From Candidatus Peregrinibacteria bacterium (GTDB lineage Bacteria > Patescibacteriota > Gracilibacteria > Peribacterales > Peribacteraceae): a stretch of DNA of 64,000 nucleotides. Position numbers and translations under genes: made by a program. This document shows, in pieces, positions 1 through 8,295 of this stretch; positions within the stretch are counted from its first letter, which is position 1, and each line of letters opens with the position of its first letter. A model generated the notes under the pieces. That model ran no database searches. It was not told the origin of the DNA and saw nothing but the letters and a program-made list of their open reading frames with translations. The stretch is taken from contig JAUSFD010000005.1 of assembly GCA_030649955.1 (NCBI GenBank), forward strand, positions 1-64,000, given 5' to 3'.

Positions 1-620
<620 letters not shown>

Positions 621-834
621 CCAGGGATTTATCTCTGGCCCATCGGCCACTTCGCTCTGCGGAGTGACTCGAATGGGTGTCACTTGCTCTGGACAATGCT
701 TGAAGCCACCAAGTGTATGAAATTGACCGAGAAGCATTCCCAGTGCTTCCTCCCTTCCCTCAGAGGGGACGAGGTTCTGGGCTCGGGTTACTTCTCTACT
801 ACGCGATGGGGTGATGAGCTTTTTGTGGAAGCAG
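621..834 (+). other. 16S 3' flank without 23S or tRNA
   Basis: Directly after the 16S end, 621-638 can fold into a 7-bp hairpin (CCAGGGA/TCTCTGG) that may serve in 3' processing. The rest has no tRNA cloverleaf and no 23S 5' sequence, and the stretch ends in a terminator at 835-863. The 16S is therefore not followed by an ITS and a 23S gene, so the rRNA operon is unlinked here. Confidence 0.7.
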
Positions 835-863
835 AAAAAACCCGCCCGAAAGGCGGGTTTTTT
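835..863. terminator. Bidirectional rho-independent terminator
   Basis: Six A, a perfect CCCGCC/GGCGGG stem (841-846 with 852-857), a CGAAA loop and six T (858-863). It ends the 16S transcript on the plus strand. Its A-run becomes a T-run on the minus strand, where it follows the small gene ending at 882. Confidence 0.93.
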
Positions 864-881
864 AATGATGCTGTGAGAACT

Positions 882-1181
882 TCACTCGGAGGCGTTCGCG
901 TAATCGTGCGATTGCGTCCTCAGCCAGTCGAGCCTCTCCCCCATACCGTTGCGCGTGTGGCAGAGGCGGACTTGCTCATCGGGAGTCATGTGTGCGAGTG
1001 CACGCAATTGGTCTTGTAAGTCACGTTGCAAGAACGTAGTTCGGTATTGAGCGAGGAGTGCCAGGTCCACTGGTACGGTTTCGCGTCCGGCAGAGATATC
1101 TTCGGAGTGGCTATTCCCATTGGAGGAGACGGCCCGGAACGTCGGGAGATACCCTTGCCTCTGTTGCGCCTCCTGTTCCAT
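882..1181 (-). CDS. Small hypothetical protein
   Basis: A 99-residue charged protein without a recognisable domain; its C-terminal half looks helical. It runs convergently toward the shared terminator at 835-863, which supports it as a real unit. Two starts are possible. The ATG at 1181 has TATTCT 10 nt upstream, giving a leader of about 4 nt. The ATG at 1208 would add nine residues, but its nearest -10-like element is too close to be used. Function unknown. Confidence 0.45.
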   Translation of the reverse strand: MEQEAQQRQGYLPTFRAVSSNGNSHSEDISAGRETVPVDLALLAQYRTTFLQRDLQDQLRALAHMTPDEQVRLCHTRNGMGERLDWLRTQSHDYANASE

Positions 1182-1366
1182 CGTTGTCGGAAGAATACGT
1201 TCGCGCATGAGAAAAGTAGAGAAGGAAACAAAAATCTCGCGCAGTGTAATGATGAATATCGAGAGTGCAAATACTTTTGGGTGACCCCGTTATTTCCCCT
1301 TTCCGAAAGCCAAAAGTGAGCTCAGCAGATCTTCTGTTCTCCTGCTGATAGCGCACGGGAACTCTC

Positions 1367-1804
1367 TCAGATCTCCGGTGATCCCATGTCCGTCTTCCCC
1401 TTCCGCAGATCATCGCGTGCCTGGCGGGCGAGCTTCTCGTAGCGTTCCTTCACCATGAGAAGTTCCTTCTCCGTGAGTTCTTCCAAATCGAGGAGCGCAT
1501 TGTGCGCTCGGTCGCTCGCGCGGATGAGCTCATCCAGTTTGATCTGCACTGCCTGGCTGTCGCGGTTCTGCGTATTCTGAATCAGGAACACCATGAGGAA
1601 CGTGACGATAGTCGTTCCTGTATTGATCACGAGCTGCCACGTATCGCTGAAGCCGAACATCGGGCCAGTGATGAGCCACGCGACGATGATGAGTCCTGCC
1701 GTGATGAACGCTCCGGGATGTCCCGCTGCGTACGCGGTCCACTTCGAGAACGTTGTGAACGGGTGCTTCGAACTCACGGATGTCAGACCTTTGTGGTGGC
1801 GCAT
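1367..1804 (-). CDS. Low-affinity iron permease family protein
   Basis: A 145-residue protein matching the PF04120 family, known as low-affinity iron permease although direct transport by the bacterial members is not firmly shown. Two membrane segments lie near residues 30-50 and 58-80, joined by the family block GPMFGFSDTWQLVIN and followed by IQNTQNRD and LDELIRA. The remaining third is a soluble helical tail ending in a charged coil, which is normal for the family. It stands between a hypothetical gene and the 16S region, with no metal regulator or transporter partner visible. Confidence 0.85.
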   Translation of the reverse strand: MRHHKGLTSVSSKHPFTTFSKWTAYAAGHPGAFITAGLIIVAWLITGPMFGFSDTWQLVINTGTTIVTFLMVFLIQNTQNRDSQAVQIKLDELIRASDRAHNALLDLEELTEKELLMVKERYEKLARQARDDLRKGKTDMGSPEI

Positions 1805-1828
1805 AGGAAGGGAGAGAGTGCTCCCATC

Positions 1829-2758
1829 TTACCCAAGTTCCTCCACTGACGGATAGCGCGAAACACTGACGATATCTCGTGTGGTGAGCCGCTCGTACAT
1901 CGTTGCGTTCTCATCGAAAGAAATGACTTTGGTATCGGGGTGACCGTACGATGCTTTCTCTGCAGCAACTTGCACTGCACTGGAGAGGTCATCGTGATTG
2001 CTATCGCGAACCACGGCGATGGTCACCGCTCCTTTGTGCTTCTTTTGCATTTCCGTAAGGAGAAAGTGAATGGAGGGCAGCAGCTGATCCATGACTCTAT
2101 TGCGCAAGCGAATCTCCATCCACCAACTGATGTCCTCTGGCGCAAGGAGACTCACTCGGGGGCCAGAGGGGAATGGTAACTGAGGAGTGAATGCCCTGGT
2201 TGAGTCGACGTAGAGGACATTCCCCTCGAACGGAGGATTGCGCATCTCCTTTTCCGTGAGATGTGCTTCACCAACTCCCAGTTTTTTTGCTGAGAGATGT
2301 CTCCACGTCTCCGTGATCCCCTCGCGTGAGAAGCGCCACCGAGTTTCTTCATCATCCTCTGGAGTGAAGGAGTTCTGTACTTCTTCCGCTACTCTCTTCA
2401 TGGCGAGGCAGTCATGGTGAGACTGGTAAATGAAGGGTTTCTTGGATCTCTGCAGTGGTGCGGCTTCAGAGAACGCTGTCTCCCCGGAAAGGAGTCCCAA
2501 TCCTGGCCATCCCAGGTCATTCGCGTGCACGGTGCGACAGTCTGCGCACCCAACGATGGTCTCCAGTCGCTGGCGTCCCAGCTCTACCATCTGACGGAGT
2601 TCATCGCGGTGAGCGGGGAGCCATTCCCGGTGCGCTACGAGGAGGTCGTGGCGCCTTGTAGGTGTTCCGTTGGCTTGTACTTGCCGAATCTGGGGTGAAT
2701 GGACGCTTTCCATGAAGCGCCGACGCTGCATCAATTTTCCTTTCCATGCAAGGGTCAT
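1829..2758 (-). CDS. Hypothetical protein downstream of sufD
   Basis: A 309-residue protein of unknown family. The middle contains a CADC pair of cysteines. The last third alternates strands and helices (VTIAVVRDSNHDD, then VISFDENATMYERL) and could be a Rossmann-like fold. It lies 33 nt downstream of sufD on the same strand and is probably cotranscribed. The start may be the ATG at 2758 or, more interestingly, the ATG at 2731. That one is preceded at a 3-nt distance by AAGGAAAA, which is complementary to the altered 16S 3' end. No function is proposed. Confidence 0.7.
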   Translation of the reverse strand: MTLAWKGKLMQRRRFMESVHSPQIRQVQANGTPTRRHDLLVAHREWLPAHRDELRQMVELGRQRLETIVGCADCRTVHANDLGWPGLGLLSGETAFSEAAPLQRSKKPFIYQSHHDCLAMKRVAEEVQNSFTPEDDEETRWRFSREGITETWRHLSAKKLGVGEAHLTEKEMRNPPFEGNVLYVDSTRAFTPQLPFPSGPRVSLLAPEDISWWMEIRLRNRVMDQLLPSIHFLLTEMQKKHKGAVTIAVVRDSNHDDLSSAVQVAAEKASYGHPDTKVISFDENATMYERLTTRDIVSVSRYPSVEELG

Positions 2759-2791
2759 TTAGGGTTTTTTAGATAAGCCATAGCTCCTGAT

Positions 2792-4048
2792 TCACTGCTC
2801 CTGCTCTTCGTATTTCTCCTGCACTGCCCTTTGCATCTGCTCCCGAGTAGCGGTGTGCGCAATGCGTGATGTGAGGTCGCCCAGGAATCCCTGTACGTAC
2901 ATGCTTCGCGCCTCTCGCTCGGGGATTCCCCGCGCTGCGAAGTAGAAGAGATCTTCCACTGTCACGCGCGTGACCGTCGCAGAGTGGCTCGCCTTCACAT
3001 CATTCGTGCGGATCTCTAGCCCCGGTACTACATCGACCTTCGATGTCGGATCGAGCATGAGGACATTCTGCGTGAGGTACGTATCCGTCCCCTGTCCCCC
3101 CTCACCAATCTCGATCATCCCGCGTGAGCGCACGTGCGCCCGATCCTCGGCAACTCCTTTCATCGTGATTTCGCCACTGCCTTCACGAGCATCGAATGTA
3201 TTCCGCACAGAGAGGTCGTATCGCTCCGTTCCTCGCGCGTAGAACATCCAATCCACGGTGCTCTCACTCAAGCTTCCCGTGATCGCAGACTTCAAATCGT
3301 GGCTTACGGCAGCCCCCCCAAGCGTCGCATTGCGCCACGAAATTTTGGCTCCGCTCCCTACACTGCTCCGCTGCTGAATCCACAGTCGTTCCCCAGGATC
3401 ACTGAGTTCGAGCGACACGAACTCGAGCTCTGCGTCCTCCCCGACGAAGACTTCCGTGACGTGCGACCAGAATCCCTTCGCGTCGCGTGGAGCTGGTCGA
3501 TCAATCCCCCCCAAGTCGTTGTAGAGCTCCTCCACGAAGGTGACTTTGGATCCCTTCCCTACGATGATCACAATGTGCGTCGCTGCCCACTCGTGGCGGT
3601 TCGTGTACGTCAGGCGCACGGGTTCCTTCAGCGTGATTCCTGGAGGAACGTAGAGGAAGAACCCGAGTGAGAGGAACGCGTAGTGCCGCAGTGTCTCCGG
3701 GGATTCCTCCTGCGGGAGCAGTGATGCGAATTTCTCCTCGAAAAATTTCTTGTGTTCCTCATTGATATCTCCCGTGCGCATCTGCCCGAAGATGCCAGCT
3801 ATCATTTCCTTTCGTGTCGAGAACGCGAGACCTGTGCCTTCCCCTTGTTCCGTTGGCAGGGTGATCGGGAGCTCGAGAGAGGCAGACTTCGTAGGGGGCA
3901 ATGCGATGAATGCTTCGAATGCGCGCAGTCGCGCGGACTTCAGGAAATCCGTTTCGCCAAGGGCTGACGAGAGTGCCAGTACTTCCTCCTTTGTGATCAT
4001 GAGGGGAGTATGGAGGGAATGGAGCACCCCGTCGATCGACGGCACCAT
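2792..4048 (-). CDS. sufD: Fe-S cluster assembly protein SufD
   Basis: A 418-residue SufD-type subunit of the SufBCD scaffold, which builds Fe-S clusters in the cytosol. The C-terminal half has the SufB/SufD beta-helix core and the family ending, with a conserved stretch near DVVPGLEIRTNDVKASH followed by VEDLFYFAARGIPEREA. SufB in this window ends with the related IPDMQIRNNDVTIAHEA. The N-terminal third is poorly conserved, as is usual. It is divergently transcribed from the gene at 4105, and sufB and sufC are at separate places. The ATG at 4048 has an AATAAT-like -10 only 5 nt upstream. Confidence 0.93.
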   Translation of the reverse strand: MVPSIDGVLHSLHTPLMITKEEVLALSSALGETDFLKSARLRAFEAFIALPPTKSASLELPITLPTEQGEGTGLAFSTRKEMIAGIFGQMRTGDINEEHKKFFEEKFASLLPQEESPETLRHYAFLSLGFFLYVPPGITLKEPVRLTYTNRHEWAATHIVIIVGKGSKVTFVEELYNDLGGIDRPAPRDAKGFWSHVTEVFVGEDAELEFVSLELSDPGERLWIQQRSSVGSGAKISWRNATLGGAAVSHDLKSAITGSLSESTVDWMFYARGTERYDLSVRNTFDAREGSGEITMKGVAEDRAHVRSRGMIEIGEGGQGTDTYLTQNVLMLDPTSKVDVVPGLEIRTNDVKASHSATVTRVTVEDLFYFAARGIPEREARSMYVQGFLGDLTSRIAHTATREQMQRAVQEKYEEQEQ

Positions 4049-4104
4049 AGTTGATTATTCTTGAAAAGAATGTATAATATACTTAACACATACCACACAC
4101 GCTC
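4049..4104. promoter_or_regulatory. Divergent promoter region with palindrome
   Basis: For the rightward gene TTGATT (4051-4056) and TATAAT (4073-4078) are spaced 16 nt apart, giving a leader of about 20 nt. Between them lies a perfect palindrome, ATTCTT-GAA-AAGAAT, at 4057-4071. It also overlaps the leftward sufD promoter zone. Its position suggests an operator that would affect both genes; the regulator is unknown. Confidence 0.55.
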
Positions 4105-4746
4105 ATGCCTGGAATCGGTGCACCGCCTGATAAGCGGCAACAGGGAGATGTTTTCGGACCAGCCCCAGAGGGTCCTCTAGATTTGAATGCTGCGAAGGCG
4201 GCGTTTAATGAGCGCGTCTCTCCTCTCACAAAAGAAGAGCGAGCGCAGATTGAAGAGCTTGGGACGGAGAAGACGGTGAAGTTCGAGTTCAAAGAGGAAG
4301 AGAAGGATATCCGTGGCGAGATTCGCTTTGAGAAAGATTCGCAGAATATGCGTTCCACCAAGATCACCATCCACTTCGAAGCGGATACCGAGTACGACGT
4401 GACGGGCGAGGTGTACTCCGCCTCCCTCGATTCAAAACGTGCTGTTGAGTGGTGGAAATCGCTTAGAGATCTCAATGATCCACGCTTCATTGCCACCCAA
4501 CTGAGTGCATTCCACCAGAAACTCGCTCGGGCAAAGGCGGAATCTCGTGAGAATGAGAGGAATCCTTCCTTCACCAGTGGTCTCAAGGAAGTCCTGGAAG
4601 AGGCGTTCCCTATTCTCCATCGTGACATTCTCCTTCGGTTGGCGGAGACCCGTCCTCGCGTCAACAAAGTGCTGAAGAGTGGATATGAACGAGAGCGGAA
4701 GGGGACCGAGGGGTCAGCGAATGGCACGTTTGAAGGGAAGATCTGA
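4105..4746 (+). CDS. Hypothetical charged protein
   Basis: A 213-residue soluble, strongly charged protein without cysteines or a signal peptide. Residues 50-115 alternate acidic and basic strands (KFEFKEEEKDIRGEIRFEKD), followed by helices with a conserved-looking AVEWWKSLRDLNDPRF. The ATG at 4105 has a good promoter (TTGATT, 16 nt, TATAAT) but no Shine-Dalgarno in its 20-nt leader. It is divergent from sufD and convergent with sufB. Family not recognised. Confidence 0.75.
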   Translation: MPGIGAPPDKRQQGDVFGPAPEGPLDLNAAKAAFNERVSPLTKEERAQIEELGTEKTVKFEFKEEEKDIRGEIRFEKDSQNMRSTKITIHFEADTEYDVTGEVYSASLDSKRAVEWWKSLRDLNDPRFIATQLSAFHQKLARAKAESRENERNPSFTSGLKEVLEEAFPILHRDILLRLAETRPRVNKVLKSGYERERKGTEGSANGTFEGKI

Positions 4747-4807
4747 TCTTCAGGGACCGCGCCCCGAACGGGCGCTCCTCGGGTGCATGGGATTTGTTGA
4801 ACCCACT

Positions 4808-4825
4808 GCGGGCAAGTATGCCCGC
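4808..4825. repeat. GCGGGCA palindromic repeat
   Basis: GCGGGCAAGTATGCCCGC is an almost perfect palindrome that folds into a short hairpin. Copies or close variants occur at 49687-49703 and four times in 63155-63357, always between genes or at extreme gene ends. It behaves like a REP-type dispersed element. Confidence 0.8.
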
Positions 4826-4845
4826 GCTTGTTTGTTGTTTTTTTC

Positions 4846-4890
4846 TCACCCGACGCTTCCTTCCATCTCCAATTCAATCAACCTGTTCAT
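4846..4890 (-). pseudogene. Remnant of a second sufB 3' end
   Basis: On the minus strand these bases read ATG...TGA and encode MNRLIELEMEGSVG plus stop, exactly the last 14 residues of SufB (4938-6341). The DNA differs from the live gene at many third positions (CGC/AGG, CTG/TTG, CTA/TTG, AGT/AGC, GTT/GTC), and every change is synonymous. The fragment was therefore selected as coding after it diverged, and it is not a fresh local duplication. It lies 47 nt beyond the sufB stop. Confidence 0.85.
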
Positions 4891-4937
4891 CCGGCTTCGT
4901 CTGCGGACTACGCCGCGATGAACTCGCAGATATTTCT

Positions 4938-6341
4938 TTACCCAACACTCCCTTCCATCTCTAGTTCGATCAGGCGGTTCATCTCCACTGCGTACTCGAG
5001 CGGCAGCTCGCGCACGATGGGTTCGATGAAGCCATTCACGATCATTGCTTTCGCCTGCTCCTCCGGGATGCCACGGCTGGTGAGGTAGAAGAGATCTTCT
5101 TCAGAGAGCTTCCCCACCGTTGCTTCGTGCGCGATCGTCACGTCGTTGTTGCGGATTTGCATGTCTGGGATCGTGTCCGTGCGGCTCAATTCATCGAGGA
5201 GGAGTGCATCGCACTCGACGCTCGCTGTGCAGTCGTGCGCGTGGGGGGCGACCTTGAGCGTTCCGCGGTAGATAGCCGCGCCGCCGCCCTTGCTGATGGA
5301 TTTGGAGATGACCTTACTCGAGGTGTGCGGAGCCATATGGAACACCTTCGCGCCGGTGTCCTGCCACTGCCCTGCATTCGCGAAGGCGATCGCCAGGTGG
5401 TCGCAACGTGCGCCCTCGCCGACGAGCATGGAGCAGGGGTAGAGCATCGTCACACCGCTGCCCATGTTCCCACCAATCCACTCCATCGTTCCGTCCCTTT
5501 CCACAATCGCGCGCTTGGTATTCAGGTTGTACGTATCGCGGCTCCAGTTCTCCACGGATGCGTATCGCGCCTTCGCTCCCGGCTTCACGAAGATCTCCAC
5601 GAGTCCCGCGTGGAGCGCTTGCGAGCCGTACTTCGGAGCCGAACATCCCTCGATGTAATGCGCATCCGCTCCCTCCTCCACAATGATCAGCGTGTGCTCG
5701 AATTGCCCCATGTTCCGCGCGTTCATGCGGAAGTACGCCTGGAGCGGTTCGCGAATCTTCACGTTCTTCGGTACGTGTAGGAATGTCCCGCCTGACCAGA
5801 CAGCCCCATGCAGAGCCGCAAACTTGTGGTCCGTCGGTGGCACGCACTTCATGAAGTACTTCCGCACCATCTCCGGATGCAGCTCGAGCGCATCGTCCAT
5901 ATCGAGGAAGATGACGCCCAGTTTCTCCCACTCTTCCTTCAGATTGTGGTACACGACTTCACTCTCGTACTGCGCGCCGACACCGGCGAGCACCTTGCGC
6001 TCCGCTTCGGGGATGCCTAGGCGGTCGTACACTCTGCGGATCTCCTCCGGCACCTTCCCCCAGTCGTCCGTCTCCGTCGTCCCGGGGCGCGCGTAGTACA
6101 CGATGTCATCAAGGTCGAGCGTCGAGAGATCTGCCCCCCACGTGGGCATCGGCTTCTCCCGGAAAATCTTCAAGCATTCCAAACGATGCGCGAGCATCCA
6201 CTCCGGTTCACTCTTATCACTGCTGATCTTCCGCACGAGCTCCTCGCTAAGCCCCTTCTTCACTCCCTCCATGTACGGTGTCGGGTTTGCGGTATCGAAA
6301 ATCTCGCGGGAGAGGCCAGAGAAGATCGGGGTGGAGGACAC
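4938..6341 (-). CDS. sufB: Fe-S cluster assembly protein SufB
   Basis: A 467-residue SufB, the core subunit of the SufBC2D scaffold. The C-terminal core carries the typical stretch IPDMQIRNNDVTIAHEATVGKL near residues 405-430 and LTSRGIPEEQA just after it; ECDALLLDELSRTDTIPD precedes it. The start is the GTG at 6341: TATACT (6348-6353) ends exactly 6 nt before it, predicting a leaderless mRNA. The gene stands alone, about 0.9 kb from sufD and 2.8 kb from sufC, instead of in the usual sufCBD order. A remnant of another sufB 3' end lies just downstream. Confidence 0.96.
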   Translation of the reverse strand: MSSTPIFSGLSREIFDTANPTPYMEGVKKGLSEELVRKISSDKSEPEWMLAHRLECLKIFREKPMPTWGADLSTLDLDDIVYYARPGTTETDDWGKVPEEIRRVYDRLGIPEAERKVLAGVGAQYESEVVYHNLKEEWEKLGVIFLDMDDALELHPEMVRKYFMKCVPPTDHKFAALHGAVWSGGTFLHVPKNVKIREPLQAYFRMNARNMGQFEHTLIIVEEGADAHYIEGCSAPKYGSQALHAGLVEIFVKPGAKARYASVENWSRDTYNLNTKRAIVERDGTMEWIGGNMGSGVTMLYPCSMLVGEGARCDHLAIAFANAGQWQDTGAKVFHMAPHTSSKVISKSISKGGGAAIYRGTLKVAPHAHDCTASVECDALLLDELSRTDTIPDMQIRNNDVTIAHEATVGKLSEEDLFYLTSRGIPEEQAKAMIVNGFIEPIVRELPLEYAVEMNRLIELEMEGSVG

Positions 6342-6470
6342 GGGTCGAGTATAGTTGACAACTGTAGGGTTCGTTAGCTGAATTGCTGCTTATTAGGGAA
6401 CCCCCCTTCGCCAAGGCTTCGGGGGGCGAGCAGGGAACAGGCATCAGTTTTGTGCTAGAGTACGCAGGTT

Positions 6471-7034
6471 ATGCACGAGAACATCGCCTTCCTGAAGGGC
6501 TTCCTCCAGCACCCGGGGGATATCTCCTCCGTGATCCCCACCTCGCAGATCGCGGTGAAGCGCGTCATCGATCTCATCGATGGATCGCAGAAGCGGGTGA
6601 TCGTGGAGTACGGCCCCGGGACCGGCGTGCTGATGAAGCAACTTCTCAAGAAGGGGAAGCTCACCGATGACAGTGAAGTGATTCTCATCGAGAAGACTCC
6701 GGAGTTTGCGGACATGCTGCGCCAGAATATCCACGATCCGCGTGTGAAGGTCTTCTGCGATTCCGCCGAGAACGTGAAAGAGATCCTGCAACAGTGTGGA
6801 CACACCCACGCGGACTACATCCTCTCGAGCATTCCTTTCTCTATCTTCTCTGAAGACCTCCGTAATTCCATCCTCGAGAACACCCGCGATGTCCTCAGCG
6901 ATGACGGTACCTTCATCGTCTACCTCTTCCGCCTCCGCGTTCGCGACTACCTCAAGGAATACTTCCTCTCCGTGCACACGGATCGGGAACTCCGGAACAT
7001 CCCTCCCCTCTACATCTTCCAGGCGAGGAGGTAG
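6471..7034 (+). CDS. rRNA-dimethylase-like SAM methyltransferase
   Basis: A 187-residue class I methyltransferase. The SAM motif I is VEYGPGTGVLMKQLL (near residues 45-60), followed by an acidic strand end (ILIEKTPEF). The catalytic region reads ILSSIPFS in place of the NxxF/Y of true KsgA. That and the short length fit the branch annotated as phospholipid N-methyltransferase or 'rRNA adenine dimethylase-like', and not KsgA itself. Substrate unknown. An extended -10 (TGCTAGAGT) ends 9 nt before the ATG, so the leader is at most a few bases. Convergent with the WRxSIP-repeat gene. Confidence 0.75.
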   Translation: MHENIAFLKGFLQHPGDISSVIPTSQIAVKRVIDLIDGSQKRVIVEYGPGTGVLMKQLLKKGKLTDDSEVILIEKTPEFADMLRQNIHDPRVKVFCDSAENVKEILQQCGHTHADYILSSIPFSIFSEDLRNSILENTRDVLSDDGTFIVYLFRLRVRDYLKEYFLSVHTDRELRNIPPLYIFQARR

Positions 7035-7039
7035 ATCAA

Positions 7040-7606
7040 CTAGAGCGACCGTCGCCAGTCTTCACTAGTGTCTTCCGGCGGGATTGATGTCCTCCAATCA
7101 TTTGAGCCAGGCCCATCTTCCGGAATGGATTCCCTCCAATCAGTTTTCTCCTCAGGGATTGATTCCCGCCACTCATTACCCGGGTTGGGTGCGGATTTCT
7201 TCCACTCGCCAGTATTCGCAAACTCTTTTCGTGCATCATCCTCCTTCACTGCGTCTGCAGCGCGTTGCTCAGATGCTGCTTTTACATCGACGTCGATGAA
7301 TTCGAGAATTCTCCATAGGGGAGCCTTCTTCCGTAGCAGTTCGCTCACTGCTCGTATTCGATCTGTAACATCCTCTCGTGAAGGCAGGCGCAGATCATCC
7401 GTTTTCCCTTCCGCAACACTCATGTACTGCTGGAAGCGCTTCGCTGTTTCTCCTTCGACAATTCCCCGCTCATGACCTAGTCCGGCATTCCTCAATTTCT
7501 CTTCCAGTTCCTTCCGGACTTCACCGATCTGGGAAACTAAGTCGGCGCCTGTTTTCCTCTCTACATCTGTTGAAAGGTCTTTCTGTTTGTCTGGTTGTAG
7601 TGTCAT
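7040..7606 (-). CDS. Hypothetical protein with WRxSIP repeats
   Basis: A 188-residue soluble protein. Residues 1-130 are charged and probably alpha-helical. The last 50 or so residues consist of five short repeats: EWKKSAP, EWRESIPEE, DWRESIPEDG, DWRTSIPPED and DWRRSL, with spacings of 10-14. Such regularly spaced Trp-Arg-Ser-Ile-Pro units look like linear binding motifs for a partner protein. The ATG has a consensus TATAAT (7613-7618) ending 6 nt upstream, so a leaderless transcript is predicted. Family not recognised. Confidence 0.8.
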   Translation of the reverse strand: MTLQPDKQKDLSTDVERKTGADLVSQIGEVRKELEEKLRNAGLGHERGIVEGETAKRFQQYMSVAEGKTDDLRLPSREDVTDRIRAVSELLRKKAPLWRILEFIDVDVKAASEQRAADAVKEDDARKEFANTGEWKKSAPNPGNEWRESIPEEKTDWRESIPEDGPGSNDWRTSIPPEDTSEDWRRSL

Positions 7607-7764
7607 AATAATATTATACCATAATTATTAAATAAAGGAAATTCAGCGTAATCCACAGCAAAAGGGTCATTTGAGCTGAATTTAGGGATACTCCTGTCAC
7701 TATACTACAGGGTGTTGAAGTAGTATTCAGTTATTGGATTCCCTTTCAGTGTGGGTCATTACCT

Positions 7765-8142
7765 CTAGCCCCCCCTTAGTCCACTATTGTCGCGGAAGCC
7801 AAATTCCGCAAAATGGCATATGCTCGTGTAGGTTTTGCCTTCTCCACTATTATTATTCAATTGATTGGAACGATCCAAGGTTCGTAGGAGAGTAATAATC
7901 TCCGTGTTGAGATCATTGATGGCACTACTCTGTTTATCTAAGGCAAGCTTTCCAATATTTGTTGCACGGACTCGAAACATTTGCATGTACGATAGGATGG
8001 CGTCCTCGGAGAGGTCATCCTCGGACAGTGCAAGCTGATCCAACTTCACTCGTGCGAAGTGCAGTGTCCCATCCAGCAGTTTCTGGTTCGGTTTCTGTTG
8101 TTCCCCGCCGCTGGTGTCTTCTTCCTGCGGTCGCAACGTCAT
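7765..8142 (-). CDS. Hypothetical protein, MTLRP start
   Basis: A 125-residue soluble protein of unknown family. Its N-terminus (MTLRPQEED) resembles the neighbour downstream (MTLQPDKQKD), which hints at a shared origin or a shared N-terminal signal. The middle (LSEDAILSYMQMFRVRATNIGKL, then INDLNTEIITLLRTLDR) looks like two helices. A GTG at 8169 would extend it by nine residues. The 158 nt between it and the next gene hold nothing I recognise. Confidence 0.6.
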   Translation of the reverse strand: MTLRPQEEDTSGGEQQKPNQKLLDGTLHFARVKLDQLALSEDDLSEDAILSYMQMFRVRATNIGKLALDKQSSAINDLNTEIITLLRTLDRSNQLNNNSGEGKTYTSICHFAEFGFRDNSGLRGG

Positions 8143-8295
8143 GCGCGCATAGTTCCCTGATAAGTGCACATTAACAATGAAATCTACTTCAATTCTAATT
8201 TTTCAGCTCAATGAAGCCAAAAAATCCATGCTCTCAGTTCATGGGGAATGCCGGGTTCTCGAGAATCCGCCCGTGGTCGTACAGGGTGAGGGGTG

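Noticed and set aside
684-1019. Plus-strand frame after the 16S
   Set aside because: It runs through the terminator at 835-863 and has no promoter or domain.
1026-1319. Plus-strand and minus-strand frames around 1-1.4 kb
   Set aside because: They overlap the gene ending at 882 and the iron-permease gene without any protein-like signature; only the minus-strand gene has a terminator behind it.
5127-5780. Long frame antisense to sufB
   Set aside because: It is a mirror of the GC-rich codon use of sufB, with no domain and no start signal.
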